From Roseiarcus sp963730555 (GTDB lineage Bacteria; Pseudomonadota; Alphaproteobacteria; Rhizobiales; Beijerinckiaceae): a stretch of DNA of 64,000 nucleotides. The DNA is taken from contig CAVSSS010000020.1 in the NCBI GenBank assembly GCA_963730555.1, forward strand, positions 1 through 64,000, written 5' to 3'. Each line of letters begins with the position of its first letter. Positions within the stretch are counted from its first letter, which is position 1. This document shows positions 18,459 to 27,974 of this stretch, in pieces. The notes beneath the pieces were generated by a model that was not told the DNA's origin, made no database searches, and saw only the letters and a program-made list of their open reading frames with translations. Made by a program: the position numbers and the translations under genes.

Positions 18459-18708
18459 CGTCTTCCGCTCCTCCCAGCCAGGAGAAAATACCGCGGAAAA
18501 CTCTAGCCTTGAACGGTCGAGTTTTCGGGGAGCGGATCAGAGTTGGTCCGCGACGGTCTCTGTCGATCGCACGTCGCTTCATTCGCTCCCCAAGGTAGCA
18601 GTCGTCCGCCTGGGGCGATTTCTCAACTTCCGAGATTCGGTCTGGCGGAGCTGCTATGCTAGTTCAGCACGAAATTTTTTCGCCGGCGTTGCGTGCCAGG
18701 AGACTGCG

Positions 18709-20181
18709 ATGGAAAGCGCCTATGATGATGTCGAAGGCATTCGCATGGCGGTAGGTCGCGGCGAGCATAGGGATGTTATTGGCGGTCTCTGGGACGTTTT
18801 AGGTCAATTACAACTCGATTTCATGATTCATGAGGGTCTAAAGCCACACCACAAATTGCTGGATATAGGATGTGGATCCCTGCGCGGGGGAGTGCATTTT
18901 ATCCGCTATCTCGATGTGGGAAACTATGTTGGAATCGATCCTAACATAACCCTACTTGATGCGGGATATGAAATTGAGCTCGCGTCTTGCGGTCTAAAAG
19001 AACGCATGCCTCGCGAAAATCTTATATGTACGGGCGATTTTGATCCGCCATTTCCCGACGACGCATTCGACTTCGCATTGGCGCAATCGGTATTTACGCA
19101 TGTTACTCTGAACACGATAAGGAAGTGTTTCGAGCGAATCGCCCGTAAGATTAAAGTTGACAGCGCATTTTACGTTACGTTCTTCGAAATCCCAGACAAC
19201 GTTCTGTCCACTGAACCGTTTCGCCATGACCCCGGGGGGGTCATAACTCAGGGTTCGCAGGACCCGTATCACTATCGATTCAAGGATCTAAAATACGCGG
19301 CGTCGGCGCGGCTATGGACGCCGCGCTATATCGGGGGCTGGAACCATCCGAGAGGTCAACACATGGCGGCCTTCGTACGGCAAGGCGATACGGGCGCCGC
19401 GTCAGACAGGAGCCTCCGAAATTTATCCATTGACGAAGCCAGATCGCTGCCGGGGGGCGCCGATCATTACCGCGCGTATGTCGGGCCCCCGGATCGTTTC
19501 GATTTTATGAGCGGTACACAATTCAGTCTCCTCTTCGCCAACGGGTTACGCGAGCAGCATCGCGTTTTGGACTTCGGCTGCGGGTCATTGCGACTTGGTA
19601 GATTGTTGATTCCCTATCTTCGCGAGAAATGCTATTATGGAATTGACCCCAATCGATGGCTCATCGAGGACGCAATCGCTCGCGAAATAGGAAGCGATCT
19701 TGTAACAATAAAGCAACCACAATTCTCTTACAATGCAGATTTCGATTGCAACACTTTCAATGTTAAATTCGATTATATTATTGCTCAGTCGGTAGTGACG
19801 CATTGTGGCCCTGACTTGTTCCATAAGTTTATAATAAACGCACGGAATGCTCTCGATGATGACGGGATTATATTGATTTCCGTCATCAAATCTGAGGAAC
19901 TAAGGACTTCTTTGCCTGAAGATGGTTGGCATTATCCACTTTGTGTGGCATATAGTGATAAACAAATATTGGAATTCTTTGCCGAAGCCGGCCTCTGTGG
20001 AGTTTCGATACCATGGTATCACCCGGCTGCTTGTTGGTATGTGGCCGCTCTCTCGGAGGCCCGTTTGCCTACCGACGGCGAGCGGGGGCTTCTCACAGGC
20101 ACGGTATTGCACGATCCTCAATTTGCAAATAGCCGGGTCGGGTCGGCTGAAGCAGGGGGGTCGACCAGCAAACCAAATTGA
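18709..20181 (+). CDS. Two-domain (tandem) SAM-dependent methyltransferase
   Basis: The protein has 490 residues from the ATG at 18709, preceded by AGGAG. The open frame extends further upstream, but that part is antisense to the IS3 orfA and is not coding. Two class I methyltransferase domains lie in line. The first has LLDIGCGSLRGGVHFIRYL near 47, IDPN and FDFALAQSVFTHV; the second has VLDFGCGSLRLGRLLIPYL near 286, YGIDPNRWLIE and FDYIIAQSVVTHC. The near-identical motifs suggest an internal duplication. It is probably a surface-glycan or lipid-linked sugar methyltransferase, judging from its neighbours. Substrate unknown. Confidence 0.85.
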   Translation: MESAYDDVEGIRMAVGRGEHRDVIGGLWDVLGQLQLDFMIHEGLKPHHKLLDIGCGSLRGGVHFIRYLDVGNYVGIDPNITLLDAGYEIELASCGLKERMPRENLICTGDFDPPFPDDAFDFALAQSVFTHVTLNTIRKCFERIARKIKVDSAFYVTFFEIPDNVLSTEPFRHDPGGVITQGSQDPYHYRFKDLKYAASARLWTPRYIGGWNHPRGQHMAAFVRQGDTGAASDRSLRNLSIDEARSLPGGADHYRAYVGPPDRFDFMSGTQFSLLFANGLREQHRVLDFGCGSLRLGRLLIPYLREKCYYGIDPNRWLIEDAIAREIGSDLVTIKQPQFSYNADFDCNTFNVKFDYIIAQSVVTHCGPDLFHKFIINARNALDDDGIILISVIKSEELRTSLPEDGWHYPLCVAYSDKQILEFFAEAGLCGVSIPWYHPAACWYVAALSEARLPTDGERGLLTGTVLHDPQFANSRVGSAEAGGSTSKPN

Positions 20182-20801
20182 AGCTGCACCAGGGGACGCT
20201 TTTACGGCCAACTTGGCGGATCGAGCCGCCCAGCACCAAACTCGCCCCATCAAGTGCCTAACGAGAACGATGAGACGCAGCGGCAGCGAACGTCTGCTCG
20301 GCGCTTGGCCTCCCTACAATAAGCCGTCCCTATTGAAAACCTCCTTCGGATCGCGGCCACCAGAAGTTGGTCCAGCGTGTCTTTCCTGATTGCCATAGGA
20401 ATGCGCTCGCCCGCGATAATCGCCTCGATCACCCGCCGACTATCAGACCAGTGTCTTGTGCGCACGGCACGCGCGACCCCAAGTCCACCAGTCAATCCGC
20501 AAAAACTCGGTAAGACGCCGGCGCATATCGAACCGAACCGTTGAACCGCGTTAAAAGAACCTCCGTAAGCATCGACAGGTGCACCCCGCTTGGGTATACG
20601 GCATCGAGAACGCCAATCGAGCTGAACCAACGACATTTTGTCAAAGCGATTTAATCGTTGCGTCTCAAATTTCAGGCTTCCAGGCTCCTCGCGAATTGTC
20701 CCAACTATCAAACGCGCAATCATGTGGAATCCGCGATCGCGGGTTGTGCAAACGACTTGACCAACTTCCTTGCGCGTCTTGACGACTGAAAGGTTACTTC
20801 A
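20182..20801. other. Intergenic region with transposase debris
   Basis: Apart from the IS256 fragment at 20314-20396 I find no supported gene in these 620 bases. A 157-residue minus-strand frame (20250-20723) is mostly shadow; only its end contains the transposase fragment. A promoter for the sulfotransferase/GT2 gene should lie in its right part. Confidence 0.4.
20314..20396 (-). pseudogene. Fragment of an IS256-family transposase N-terminus
   Basis: From ATG 20396 the minus strand reads MAIRKDTLDQLL. After a one-base shift it continues GGRDPKEVFNRDGLL to a stop at 20314. That is the conserved beginning of IS256/mutator transposases. Only about 28 codons survive. It is a different subgroup from the IS256 copy at 25.5 kb, whose N-terminus is not the same. 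Confidence 0.6.
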
Positions 20802-23800
20802 ATGGGCGAATTATCCCAACGGATGCCTAGCCAGCGGACATGTTTATTGGTTCTCGGCATGCATCGCTCCGGCACGAGCGCCATTACTCGGATTCTCAAT
20901 TTGATGGGAGCCGCGCTTCCGAAGCAATTAATCGGGGCCTTGCCAGGCAACGAAGCGGGTCACTGGGAACCCGAGCGCCTTGTGTTGTTGCATGACCAGA
21001 TGCTGGCAGAAGCGGGCAGTTCTTGGCGTGACTTGCGGCCTTTTGACCTGACGCAATTGACCGCGGGTCGCCTCGAACATTACAAAACAATGATCCAATC
21101 GATCGTTCAAGATGAGTTTGGCGATGCTCGTGTTTTCGTTTTAAAAGATCCCCGTATTTGTCGTTTTATTCCGATCTACCAGGCAGTCTTTTGCGAGTTG
21201 AAAGTTCGGATTCACCCTGTCATTATAATACGCAACCCTCTTGAAGTTTCTGCATCTTTGTCAGTGCGTGATAGAATGTCGAATGCTTATGGTATGCTGC
21301 TTTGGCTCAGGCATTGTCTCGACGCTGAGAAACATACGCGCGATATGAGCCGCGTCCTTGTCAATTATGACTGCGTCGTGAATGACGTCATAAATGTAAC
21401 AGCGCTGTTGCGTAAGTCGTTAGATGAATATTTGCCGCCATTATCGAGTTTACAAGATGTTGAGAAACTTGCACGCCTGTCTGTTAGACGCGACCTACGC
21501 CATCAAGAACGCTTGCTAGATGACGTAGGCCAGAATTCGTCGGCAAAAACATGGATAAATGAGGCGTATAGCGCGTTTCAGGAGTTATTGACTGGGACAG
21601 GAGAGAAGCCGGCGACTGCGCATCTCGATCGTATTTCTCTTGAATTTGGTAATGCCGTCCCGCTGCTTGCGCAATTGGCAGATGACGTCGACGCATTACG
21701 GATTAAAGTAGGACAACTTGAGGACAACCAGAAGATAATAAACCAGCTCCGCGATCAGGTACAACGGAATGCCGAACAGCATGTCCGCGACTTACAACGA
21801 AATGCCGAACAGCATGTCCGCGACCTGCAACGAAATGCCGAACGATTTGGCGAGCTGCATGCCCAGGAAATGCAACGGAACAACGAGCAGCACGCTCGAG
21901 AAATACAACGAAACGCCGACCAGATCACCGAACAGTTTGCACGCAAACTCGCGGGGCTTCAGCTTGCTGACTACGACCGGCGGTTGCCGCCCGAACTTAC
22001 GGGTCTGCGGCAATGGCTTTCCCTCCGAAGCAAACGACGGCGTAGGTTTGTGAACGACTACCATAAAATTGCCGCGTCGCCTTTGTTCGACAATGATTGG
22101 TATTTACAGAAACACCCTGATGTAGTCGCCGCCAACATGAACGCTGCGTTGCACTACCTGCAGCGGGGTGGGCCTGAAGGCAGGGCACCGGGACCGTATT
22201 TCCAGGCAAACGCCTACCTGCAAGCGAACCCAGATGTAGCTGCGGCAGGAGCGAATCCTTTATTGCATTTTATAGGAAGATACAAAGACGGCCGCTTTGC
22301 AGGTGAAGCTACAGAAAACGACCACAACTTTGTAGCCGAAGCTATAGAAACAGATCGCTTCACCGACGAAGCTATAGAAAAAACGTACAGTTTTGCGGAG
22401 GAAGCAATACAGCTTATACGTAAGTCGCCGTTATTTGACCCTGACTTTTACCTAAGCGAATATCCCGATCTCGCGGCCGGAGGCGCCGATCCGGCGGTGC
22501 ACTACTTTCTGCATGGAGGAGAGGAAGGCAGAAATCCCGGGCCGTACTTCTTGACGAGTGAATATCTGCGCCAAAATCCAGAAGTTGCGGCGGCCAAGAT
22601 AAATGCGCTCTATCATTACAAATCGCGCGGTCGCAGGGAAGGACGACTTTTGCCATACCAACAGATGGCGATGAGCGTTGCGCTTAACAAGGCAACCGAT
22701 ACGCAAGGGCGTGTGATCGAAGCTCTCGATTGCTATAACTACATAACGTGCCATCCTGAGTTGGAAATACCTCCAAACTCGCCGCTCGACATTTCCGTCT
22801 CCGTGGTGATTCCGACTTACAACGCCGGTTCAGAATTGCGGCCACTGCTTCGTAAATTGCTCGCACAGAAGGGACTAAAGTCAATCGAAGTGGTAATCGT
22901 CGATTCAGGATCGACCGACGGAACCGCAGAGCTTTCGATTCAGCTTGGCTGCAAATTAGTGAGAATCACTCAAGGCGAATTTTCGCACAGCTGTTCGCGC
23001 AACGTCGGCGCTGATGCATCGACCGGTGAATTGCTCGTTTTTATGGTTCAAGATGCATATCCGATTGGCGAGTATTGGCTTTTCGGTTTGGCCCGATGTC
23101 TGTTTCGTCCACAGGTGAAAGCAGCGCAACTGTCGGCCGTCTCGTGCGCGGAATACCCGCGCACCGATTCCGAGTTATTTTACGATAGTTTATTAAAAGG
23201 ACATTATGATTTTATTGGCTGTACTGATAGAGATCGGGTAGGGTATTTTCGGTCTGATCATCATGTCGATTTGCGCAGTCAAGGACAGCTTAGCGACATT
23301 GCCTGTGCCATCCCTAAGCGATTATTTAACCAATACCGTTATTCTGGGCAATACGGTGAAGATCTTACTTTAGGCATAAGGTTGATACGGGACGGATATC
23401 TAGTTGGAATGCTTTCGTCGATCCGCGTGGTGCACTCCCATCGACGCGAGTCTGCTTATTATTTGAGACGCGCGTTCGTAGATATAGTGTTTTTAAGCAA
23501 CATATTCCCGGATCAGGCGTTACCAGAAGACAATTGCTTGCTCGGAACTCTAATGTGTGGTATCGTTTTATGGAACGAGTTGAAGCCGATGGCCAAACAG
23601 GATGTTAGGTCGCCCGCAAAAATATTGCAAGACTATATTGCCGACGTGCGTCAAATACTCTTGCCAGACCGCTTTCATTCTCTAAATGGTTTCAATGATT
23701 TTGGTTACGCCCGGCTAAGTTCGTGGATAGACGGCGTTAATCGTGCTGCAATTGAGCACAATTGGCAATTCGACGAACTTTCTCTGAGAAGTGTTCGTCA

Positions 23801-24035
23801 AACTCAAACCATGTTTATCGATCGGTTATCGTCTCTGCTGCCGTTTCTTGGAGTGGCGTACCCGATGCTCGATGACGTCGTCGCCGTCGAATTGAGCAGT
23901 GCGATTCAAAAGGCGCTCGCCATGACCATCGGTGCGCAGCTCGCCTATTGTTGCTTGAGGCCGCGCTCCGCCGAGGTTCGCCGGCCCGATCAACTACTCC
24001 AAGAGTTGAGGCCCATCATGATGGCAGGGATATAA
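20802..24035 (+). CDS. Sulfotransferase - coiled coil - repeat - glycosyltransferase family 2 fusion protein
   Basis: The protein has 1077 residues. Residues 1-280 are a sulfotransferase-like P-loop domain: LLVLGMHRSGTSAITRIL at about 15-32 is the PAPS 5'-phosphosulfate loop, and FVLKDPRICRFIP near 112 suits the 3'-phosphate site. About 300-390 is a Gln/Asn/Glu-rich coiled coil with an 11-residue tandem repeat (QRNAEQHVRDL). About 415-625 holds two copies of a repeat of the type SPLFDNDWYLQKHPDV... HYLQRGGPEGRAPGPYF. From about 660 a GT2 domain begins (SVVIPTYNAGSELRPLLRKLL, VIVDSGSTDGTAE, FMVQDAYPIG, and a late EDLTLGIRL). It probably adds and sulfates sugars of a surface glycan; cytoplasmic. 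It overlaps the next GT gene by one base. The fusion order is unusual. Confidence 0.85.
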   Translation: MGELSQRMPSQRTCLLVLGMHRSGTSAITRILNLMGAALPKQLIGALPGNEAGHWEPERLVLLHDQMLAEAGSSWRDLRPFDLTQLTAGRLEHYKTMIQSIVQDEFGDARVFVLKDPRICRFIPIYQAVFCELKVRIHPVIIIRNPLEVSASLSVRDRMSNAYGMLLWLRHCLDAEKHTRDMSRVLVNYDCVVNDVINVTALLRKSLDEYLPPLSSLQDVEKLARLSVRRDLRHQERLLDDVGQNSSAKTWINEAYSAFQELLTGTGEKPATAHLDRISLEFGNAVPLLAQLADDVDALRIKVGQLEDNQKIINQLRDQVQRNAEQHVRDLQRNAEQHVRDLQRNAERFGELHAQEMQRNNEQHAREIQRNADQITEQFARKLAGLQLADYDRRLPPELTGLRQWLSLRSKRRRRFVNDYHKIAASPLFDNDWYLQKHPDVVAANMNAALHYLQRGGPEGRAPGPYFQANAYLQANPDVAAAGANPLLHFIGRYKDGRFAGEATENDHNFVAEAIETDRFTDEAIEKTYSFAEEAIQLIRKSPLFDPDFYLSEYPDLAAGGADPAVHYFLHGGEEGRNPGPYFLTSEYLRQNPEVAAAKINALYHYKSRGRREGRLLPYQQMAMSVALNKATDTQGRVIEALDCYNYITCHPELEIPPNSPLDISVSVVIPTYNAGSELRPLLRKLLAQKGLKSIEVVIVDSGSTDGTAELSIQLGCKLVRITQGEFSHSCSRNVGADASTGELLVFMVQDAYPIGEYWLFGLARCLFRPQVKAAQLSAVSCAEYPRTDSELFYDSLLKGHYDFIGCTDRDRVGYFRSDHHVDLRSQGQLSDIACAIPKRLFNQYRYSGQYGEDLTLGIRLIRDGYLVGMLSSIRVVHSHRRESAYYLRRAFVDIVFLSNIFPDQALPEDNCLLGTLMCGIVLWNELKPMAKQDVRSPAKILQDYIADVRQILLPDRFHSLNGFNDFGYARLSSWIDGVNRAAIEHNWQFDELSLRSVRQTQTMFIDRLSSLLPFLGVAYPMLDDVVAVELSSAIQKALAMTIGAQLAYCCLRPRSAEVRRPDQLLQELRPIMMAGI
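21763..21843 (+). repeat. 33-bp tandem coding repeat in the fusion protein
   Basis: A unit of 33 bp encoding QRNAEQHVRDL is repeated twice almost exactly and continues in a diverged third copy (QRNAERFGELH). It forms the coiled-coil linker between the sulfotransferase and the rest of the protein. Unit boundaries are approximate. Confidence 0.7.
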
Positions 24036-25267
24036 TGAAGCTGTTGTACATCGTCCACCAGTTCATGCCTGAATACACGACTGGAACAGAGGTCGTCGCC
24101 TTCCGACTGGCGAAGGCTGCCCAACGGAGTGGGCACGCCGTAACGGTTCTAACGTGTTCAACTAAATCCGCCTTGCTTTGGCGAGGCGCGACGCCCGAAG
24201 GTCTTCGATGGACCTCCGTAAGCGGGGTTCCGGTTTATGCCTTGCCAGTCGCGTGGGTGTCCGACCCGTACGGCTTCGCGCCAGGGGTGGACACCAAGGC
24301 CAAAGATATATTTTCTAAATTCATTGAAAATGGCGAATTTGAACTGGTGCATGTCATGCATTTATTGAGAATGCTTGATGCCGTTGCGATAATCAAAGAA
24401 ATTGGAATACCTTACGTCGTAACTCTGACCGACTTCTTCACAATTTGCTACCGTATTAATTACATTCGCGCCTCCGGTGTGCTGTGCGAGGGCTCTTCCG
24501 GTGGGGAAGCCTGCCAAGCATCATGCACAATTGCGAATGTAAGGATAGATGAAAGGCAGCGGCGACTGCGTATAATTCTTGCAAGCGCGAATGAGCGCAT
24601 TGCGTGCTCCGAATTTGTCAAGGAGCAGTTTGAGCGCGAATGCCCAAGCCTTGCTTTTCGTGTTATACCCCATGGCATAGATCTCCTGAAATTCTCTCCG
24701 CGCGAGTTTAAAGATGACACAGATGAAATTGTTTTTGGCTTTTTAGGAACCGTTTCGGAGGCTAAGGGCATTGATATCCTATTAAACGCTTTCCTTGACG
24801 CCGACGTGGTGAACGCCCAGCTTGTCATTGTTGGGCCAGTCCATGGGAGTCGGGATGTAGAATTTCGAATTATATCCGCTTGCAAGATAGACCGTCGAAT
24901 CACCCTTAAAGGTCCCGTGCGGGTGGAGAAAGTGCCGAGCGTTCTATCTGGATTCGACGTCTTATGCATTCCCTCGCAAGTGCCGGAAACATTTTCTCTT
25001 GTGCTCCATGAAGCGTTTGCGGCTGGACTTCCCGCTATAGTGTCGAACCTGGGACATATAGCCGAGGTTGTTAGAGCCAACGGCTGTGGGCTGGTGGTGT
25101 CGGCGACCTCAATTCCTGCATGGAGCGATGCCATCAAGAGCGTCGCCGCCAATCGCAATCAGTTGCGGCTCTGGAAGACAAAAATCCCCTGCCCCCTTCG
25201 AATAGAAGAGGAGGCCTTCTTTTACGATCAGATCTATCGGAGAAACGCGCCGGTACATCGATGCTAG
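24035..25267 (+). CDS. Glycosyltransferase family 4
   Basis: The protein has 410 residues. The start ATG at 24035 shares one base with the stop of the previous gene (TAATG), which shows translational coupling; the open frame further upstream is inside that gene. The N-terminal Rossmann domain starts MKLLYIVHQFMPEYTTGTEV, with GHAVTVLT. The acceptor half has HGIDLLKFSPR and FGFLGTVSEAKGIDILL, and the nucleotide-sugar E-x7-E region is LVLHEAFAAGLPAIVSNLGHIAEVV. It is a retaining GT-B enzyme adding a sugar to a growing glycan in the cytoplasm. Donor and acceptor are not predictable from sequence. IS debris follows immediately. Confidence 0.9.
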   Translation: MKLLYIVHQFMPEYTTGTEVVAFRLAKAAQRSGHAVTVLTCSTKSALLWRGATPEGLRWTSVSGVPVYALPVAWVSDPYGFAPGVDTKAKDIFSKFIENGEFELVHVMHLLRMLDAVAIIKEIGIPYVVTLTDFFTICYRINYIRASGVLCEGSSGGEACQASCTIANVRIDERQRRLRIILASANERIACSEFVKEQFERECPSLAFRVIPHGIDLLKFSPREFKDDTDEIVFGFLGTVSEAKGIDILLNAFLDADVVNAQLVIVGPVHGSRDVEFRIISACKIDRRITLKGPVRVEKVPSVLSGFDVLCIPSQVPETFSLVLHEAFAAGLPAIVSNLGHIAEVVRANGCGLVVSATSIPAWSDAIKSVAANRNQLRLWKTKIPCPLRIEEEAFFYDQIYRRNAPVHRC

Positions 25268-25775
25268 ATAGCATAACCCGTCTCTCTCGAAGCTTCCAAA
25301 ACTCCCTTGGACCTCACGAAAGATCTCACCATTTTTAAGACTGCGCGACAGGTTGTTGCGGCGGTTTCGTCGGTTTCGTCGGGGGATATGGCAGAAGTCG
25401 CGGTCGGTGAAGGCCTAGGATTGCTGGAAAATTGGTTGGGATGCACCCTGCCTGAATCGCAACAGGAAGGCGGGCTTTCGGTTGGCGCCGTTGGCCCGCA
25501 GGGAGCATCCGATGGAGAGATTATCGGCCCCGGAGCGTACGCGCGAGGAGCTTCGCGCCTTGATGAAGGGAGAACTGGGGACGGCGGCCGGGCGAGGCGA
25601 CCTTGTGCGTCTGGCGCTTCGCCTGATCGTCGAGGAGGCGCTCGAGGGAGAAGTCAGCGACGCGCTTGGACGGGAACGCTACGAGCGCGGCGAGGGACGG
25701 CAAAGCCGGCTATCGCAACGGTTATCGGCCGGGCAAGATGAAGACGGCGGAGGGCGCTGTGGACTATTCGGCTCC

Positions 25776-26869
25776 CTGAGTTCTGACGCGAAGTGCAACA
25801 CCCCCCGCCGATTTGATATCGGCAAGGTTGTTCAAGACCTTAAGGAGTGTTGCCATGCGATCCTATTCGCATCTGTCGGAGGACGAAAGAGACCAGATCG
25901 GCGTTTTGCGGGCTGCGGGGCGGTCGATGGGCGCCATTGCCCGGGCGCTCGGTCGGGCGAAAGCCACCATCTCCCGGGAGCTGCAGCGGAACGCACTCCC
26001 TTTGGGCGGGTACTCGCCGCTTCACGCCGCCGGAGCCTATCAATTGCGCAGGCGGCGTGAAGCGATCCTCGAACGAGAGGCCGCCTTACGTCTGTTCGTG
26101 GGGGACCGGCTCGCCGAGGGATGGACGCCCGAACAGATCTCCGGTTGGTTGAAATCCGGGAATGAACCGCGGCTGCGGGCCATCGGCTGCGAGACAATCT
26201 ACGCCTTCATCTATCGGACCGCACAGAAGGCCGCGGCCTTGTGGCGTTATCTGACGCGTCGCCACAAACGCCGTCGCCCGCGTCGCGCCAGAGCCTCGCG
26301 CGACACCATCAAGGATCGAGCGTCGATCCATGATCGTCCGAAGACCATTGAAAGCCGCGGCGAGGCCGGCCATTGGGAGGGCGACCTCATCATCTGCAAA
26401 TGCGCACGGCCTGTGCTCGTCTTGCATGAGCGAAAGTCGCGGGTCACGCTCGCCGCGCGGCTCACAGGGAAAACCGCCGCAGAAACCATCTCAGCAATGC
26501 TCGCGGTGTTCGGCCGCATCGATCCTCACCTGCGAAGATCAATCACCTTCGACAACGACACCGCCTTCGCTCAGCACGCCCTGCTCCGGACCATGCGCGA
26601 CATGACGACCTGGTTCTGCGACGCTTATGCCTCATGGCAAAAAGGCGGCATCGAAAACGCCAATGGACGCTTACGTCGATGGCTGCCGCGCCACCTGGAT
26701 ATCGACCGGACATCCGACCAAGACATCCAAGAGATCGTCCTCACGACCAACCTCACCCCCCGAAAATGCCTCGGGTTCAAGACGCCATTCCAAGCCTTGA
26801 TTGCTGAGCTTGGAAAGGACGTTCAAATCCGCTTCTCTTAAACGCGTTGCGCTTCGCGACGAAATCCAG
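25776..26869 (+). mobile_element. IS30-family insertion sequence inside an IS256 transposase gene
   Basis: The ends are imperfect inverted repeats: TGAGTTCTGACGCGAAGTGC at 25777 and TGGATTTCGTCGCGAAGCGC on the minus strand from 26868. A short direct repeat GCTCC (GGCTCC with one extra base) flanks it at 25771-25775 and 26870-26874. Excision in silico restores the IS256 reading ...DYSAPQVRD.... Element length is about 1094 bp. Confidence 0.85.
25855..26841 (+). CDS. IS30-family transposase
   Basis: The protein has 328 residues from the ATG at 25855, with AAGGAG nine bases upstream. The N-terminal helix-turn-helix is typical (YSHLSEDERDQIGVLRAAGRS, LGRAKATISRELQRN), followed by the TPEQISGWL block. 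The rve-type catalytic core shows the first Asp in GHWEGDLIIC, the second in SITFDNDTAFAQH, and the Glu in WQKGGIENANGRLRRWLPR. The C-terminus NLTPRKCLGFKTPFQ is a family signature. The frame is intact and the element looks complete. Confidence 0.94.
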   Translation: MRSYSHLSEDERDQIGVLRAAGRSMGAIARALGRAKATISRELQRNALPLGGYSPLHAAGAYQLRRRREAILEREAALRLFVGDRLAEGWTPEQISGWLKSGNEPRLRAIGCETIYAFIYRTAQKAAALWRYLTRRHKRRRPRRARASRDTIKDRASIHDRPKTIESRGEAGHWEGDLIICKCARPVLVLHERKSRVTLAARLTGKTAAETISAMLAVFGRIDPHLRRSITFDNDTAFAQHALLRTMRDMTTWFCDAYASWQKGGIENANGRLRRWLPRHLDIDRTSDQDIQEIVLTTNLTPRKCLGFKTPFQALIAELGKDVQIRFS

Positions 26870-27974
26870 GCTCCGCAGGTCCGGGACACGGCTGAGCCCT
26901 TTGTGTCGAGTGTGCGGGCGGCACTTTCGGGACGCACGCGGGAACTCGAGCGACTGGCGGTCGAACTCTACGCGAGGGGCCTGTCGACGCGCGACATCGA
27001 GGACGCCTTCACCGACGAGACCGGCCGGCGGCTGCTGTCGCGGGCGGTGGTGAGCGAGATCACCGAGAAGCTGTGGGCCGAGTACGAAGACTTCTGCAAG
27101 CGCGATCTCTCCGAGCACGCGGTGGCCTACCTGTTTATCGACGGCATCGCCGAGCGGCTGCGTCCGGGCCAGCGGCGAGAAGCGGTTCTGGCCGCCTGGG
27201 GGATCGGCGAGGACGGGCGCAAATCGCTTTTGGGCTTGATGGCGGGATCGAAGGAGGATGTCGAAACGGCGCGGGCGTTCTTCCAGGACCTGCGCGCCAG
27301 AGGGCTGGGCGATCCGCTGCTCGTGGTCAGCGACGGGCGCCTGGGATCATCCGGGCGATCGAGGAATGCTTCCCCCGCGCGGCGCGCCAGCGCTGTTTGG
27401 CGCATCGGATGCGCAACCTCGCAGCGAAGGTCTCGGCCGATCCGTGGCCCGAATTCAAGGCTCGGGTCACCGCCTGCTATCAGGCGCCCTCGCGCGCGAT
27501 CGCCCGACAATTGGCGGTCGGCATCCGCGCCGATTACGCCAACGTCCTGCCCAGTGCGCTCGCCTGTTTCGAGGACGATTTCGAGGCCTGCATCGCGCAC
27601 CTGCGCCTGCCGGTCACGCACCGTCGTTTCGCAAGGACTACGAACCTCCTCGAACGGCTGTTCGTCGAGGAACGGCGGCGGCTGAAAATCATTCCCAATG
27701 GCTTCGGCGAGAAGCCAGTGCTCAAGCTCATGTTCGGCGCGCTCATCCGAGCCGCCGAACGATGGCGCGGCCTGCGCTTCACGGAGTTCGAACTCCGACA
27801 GATCGCCGCCGTCAGAAAAGAACTCGACGACGAATATCACTCTTCAATCACGCCGCTGGCTCGGTCAGCCCAGCCCCGAGTTTCCAGCAAATCCAAGCCT
27901 TGACCGTCGCGGTCTATCAACCGAGTCTTAAAAGAGTAGTCCGTTCGCGCGCAAGCCGCGTCGCTTTACGCCGT

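Larger units (their letters stand above)
15753..18508 (-). mobile_element. IS3-family (IS407-like) element, interrupted by an IS1595-family element
   Basis: orfA (18192-18458) and orfB (split) identify the family. Similar inverted ends are seen as GGTAGAGTTTTCC near 15755 on the plus strand and GGCTAGAGTTTTCC near 18508 on the minus strand. The exact tips and the target duplication are not resolved. The element lost function when the IS1595-family element entered orfB. Confidence 0.7.
25512..27903 (+). pseudogene. IS256-family (mutator) transposase, frameshifted and split by IS30
   Basis: The N-terminus starts at ATG 25512 (MERLSAPERTREELRALMKG, LVRLALRLIVEEALEGEVSDALG). After a one-base shift near 25695 it continues GKAGYRNGYRPGKMKTAEG up to the IS30 insertion at 25775. 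It resumes at 26870 with APQVRDTAEPFVS, LARGLSTRDIEDAF-like sequence and YLFIDGIAERLRPGQRRE. Near 27345 it shifts again and ends in GIIRAIEECFPRAARQRCLAHRMRNL, a typical mutator-family block, and NLLERLFVEERRRLKIIPNGFGE. With two frameshifts and an insertion it cannot be functional as given. The element tips were not identified. Confidence 0.88.

Noticed and set aside
18379..18708. N-terminal extension of the tandem methyltransferase
   Set aside because: It reads antisense through the IS3 orfA; the ATG at 18709 with AGGAG is the better start.
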